The notes beneath the pieces are model-generated. The model was not told where the DNA came from. It saw only the letters and a list, made by a program, of their open reading frames with translations, and did no database searches. A DNA stretch of 7,173 bases, taken from an uncultured Ruminococcus sp. GTDB taxonomy: Bacteria; Bacillota; Clostridia; Oscillospirales; CAG-272. The translations under genes were made by a program, and so were the position numbers. The stretch lies in the NCBI GenBank assembly GCA_902797125.1, contig CADBRS010000237.1, positions 1-7,173 on the forward strand, read 5' to 3'. Shown here piece by piece: positions 6,734 to 7,173 of the stretch (its first letter is position 1; each line of letters starts with the position of its first letter).

Positions 6734-6742
6734 ATTATATCA
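6734..6742 (-). promoter_or_regulatory. Predicted extended -10 promoter of guaA
   Basis: The minus strand reads TGATATAAT (6734-6742), a perfect extended -10 element (TGN plus TATAAT). No good -35 box lies at the normal distance; only a T-run is found there, which fits an extended -10 promoter. Transcription would start near 6727, giving a leader of about 79 bases. Confidence 0.7.
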
Positions 6743-6847
6743 TCCAATGTGTTTGAAAAAACATTTTATGAAAACAAAATAATAAGATTTCGAAAAAAGT
6801 GCAGCGAAAATACGGCCTTACGCAAAGGCTAAATCTTTTGGAAGTGA

Positions 6848-6876
6848 TTGCAGAAAAAGCGATATTTTGATATACT
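6848..6876 (+). promoter_or_regulatory. Predicted promoter of the lipoprotein gene
   Basis: TTGCAG (6848-6853) and TATACT (6871-6876) are 17 bases apart, and the -10 box is preceded by TGA, forming an extended -10. Transcription would start near 6883, about 31 bases before ATG 6914. The -35 box is weak. Confidence 0.6.
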
Positions 6877-6913
6877 TGAAAGGAACAATTTGATCATTTT
6901 CATTGGAGGGCAT

Positions 6914-7173
6914 ATGAGACGCTTTTTATCCGTTTTGCTGCTGTTTTGCATGCTCCTGACAGCATGTGTTCTGGCTTCCTGCGGCAATCAGAACAGCGGT
7001 GACAAAGAAAGTTCGACCGGTTCGGAATATCCGGAATCCGCTTCGGAAAGTGATAACGGTTCCGAATCGGCCAAAGAATCCGAAACACAGACCATCCGGG
7101 CAGGCGACTATGATTATGTCGCCCTGATCGGTGTGGACGGTTCGGGGAATGCATTCAAAGACGTGGATTCGCC
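6914..7173 (+). CDS. Predicted lipoprotein of unknown function (3' end missing)
   Basis: The first 86 codons are visible and the gene continues beyond the window. ATG 6914 follows GGAGGG (6905-6910) with a short spacer. The protein starts with MRR and a hydrophobic core, then has two consecutive sequences that fit a lipobox: LTAC (cysteine 18) and LASC followed by G (cysteine 23). The second has the better spacing to a following polar region. Lipid attachment and export by signal peptidase II are therefore likely. Residues about 25-59 are rich in Ser and Glu, with Asn, Gly and Asp, and form a flexible acidic spacer like that of many Gram-positive substrate-binding lipoproteins. After that comes YDYVALIGVDGSGNAF (about 65-80), which may be the first beta strand of a folded domain. 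A solute-binding protein is one possibility, but too little is visible to name a family. It is divergent from guaA, with separate promoters. Confidence 0.85.
   Translation, partial: MRRFLSVLLLFCMLLTACVLASCGNQNSGDKESSTGSEYPESASESDNGSESAKESETQTIRAGDYDYVALIGVDGSGNAFKDVDS

Noticed and set aside
6814..6840. Terminator-like hairpin (GGCCTT/AAGGCT followed by AAATCTTTT) on the + strand
   Set aside because: The stem is six pairs with a G-T end, the T-run is short and interrupted, and no + strand gene lies upstream for it to terminate.

Overview
The window looks like a chromosomal segment of a Bacillota (Firmicutes) bacterium. Supporting signs are AGGAGG-type ribosome binding sites before most genes, a guaA of the usual bacterial type, a membrane-tethered XRE regulator of a kind common in Clostridia and relatives, and extended -10 promoters. 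The coding DNA is moderately GC-rich and the intergenic DNA AT-rich. Genus or species cannot be read from the sequence. TGA is a normal stop here: guaA ends with TGA directly after the canonical C-terminus (VEWE). No transposase, phage gene, tRNA, rRNA or CRISPR array was seen.

Layout. (A) Bases 1-4250, + strand: a tightly packed four-gene operon with gaps of 8, 15 and 12 bases. It encodes a polytopic membrane protein whose 5' end lies outside the window, a GtrB/DPM1-like polyprenyl-phosphate glycosyltransferase, a small GAF-fold free methionine-(R)-sulfoxide reductase, and a 557-residue GH43-like glycoside hydrolase with two accessory modules and no signal peptide. (B) A strong hairpin (4256-4283) separates this operon from a convergent gene. 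Its T-tract serves the minus strand. (C) 4319-4960, minus strand: an XRE regulator with four predicted membrane helices, with a promoter and GTTG/CAAC inverted repeats upstream. (D) 5116-6648, minus strand: guaA (GMP synthase), with an extended -10 promoter and a folded leader of about 79 bases. (E) From 6914, + strand: the start of a lipoprotein gene that runs off the window, divergent from guaA.

How the genes fit together. The first two genes fit a module that charges a lipid carrier with a sugar and then moves that sugar onto a cell-surface polymer. The GH43-like protein would act on glycans or imported oligosaccharides in the cytoplasm. The methionine-sulfoxide reductase is a redox-repair enzyme without an obvious link to them, except co-transcription. 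The XRE gene and guaA are probably separate transcription units.

No clearly new biological system is visible. The points most worth checking are the GTTG/CAAC repeats at the XRE promoter, a 15-bp inverted repeat flanking guaA, the structured guaA leader, and the reductase-hydrolase gene pair that lies in one frame across a single TGA.
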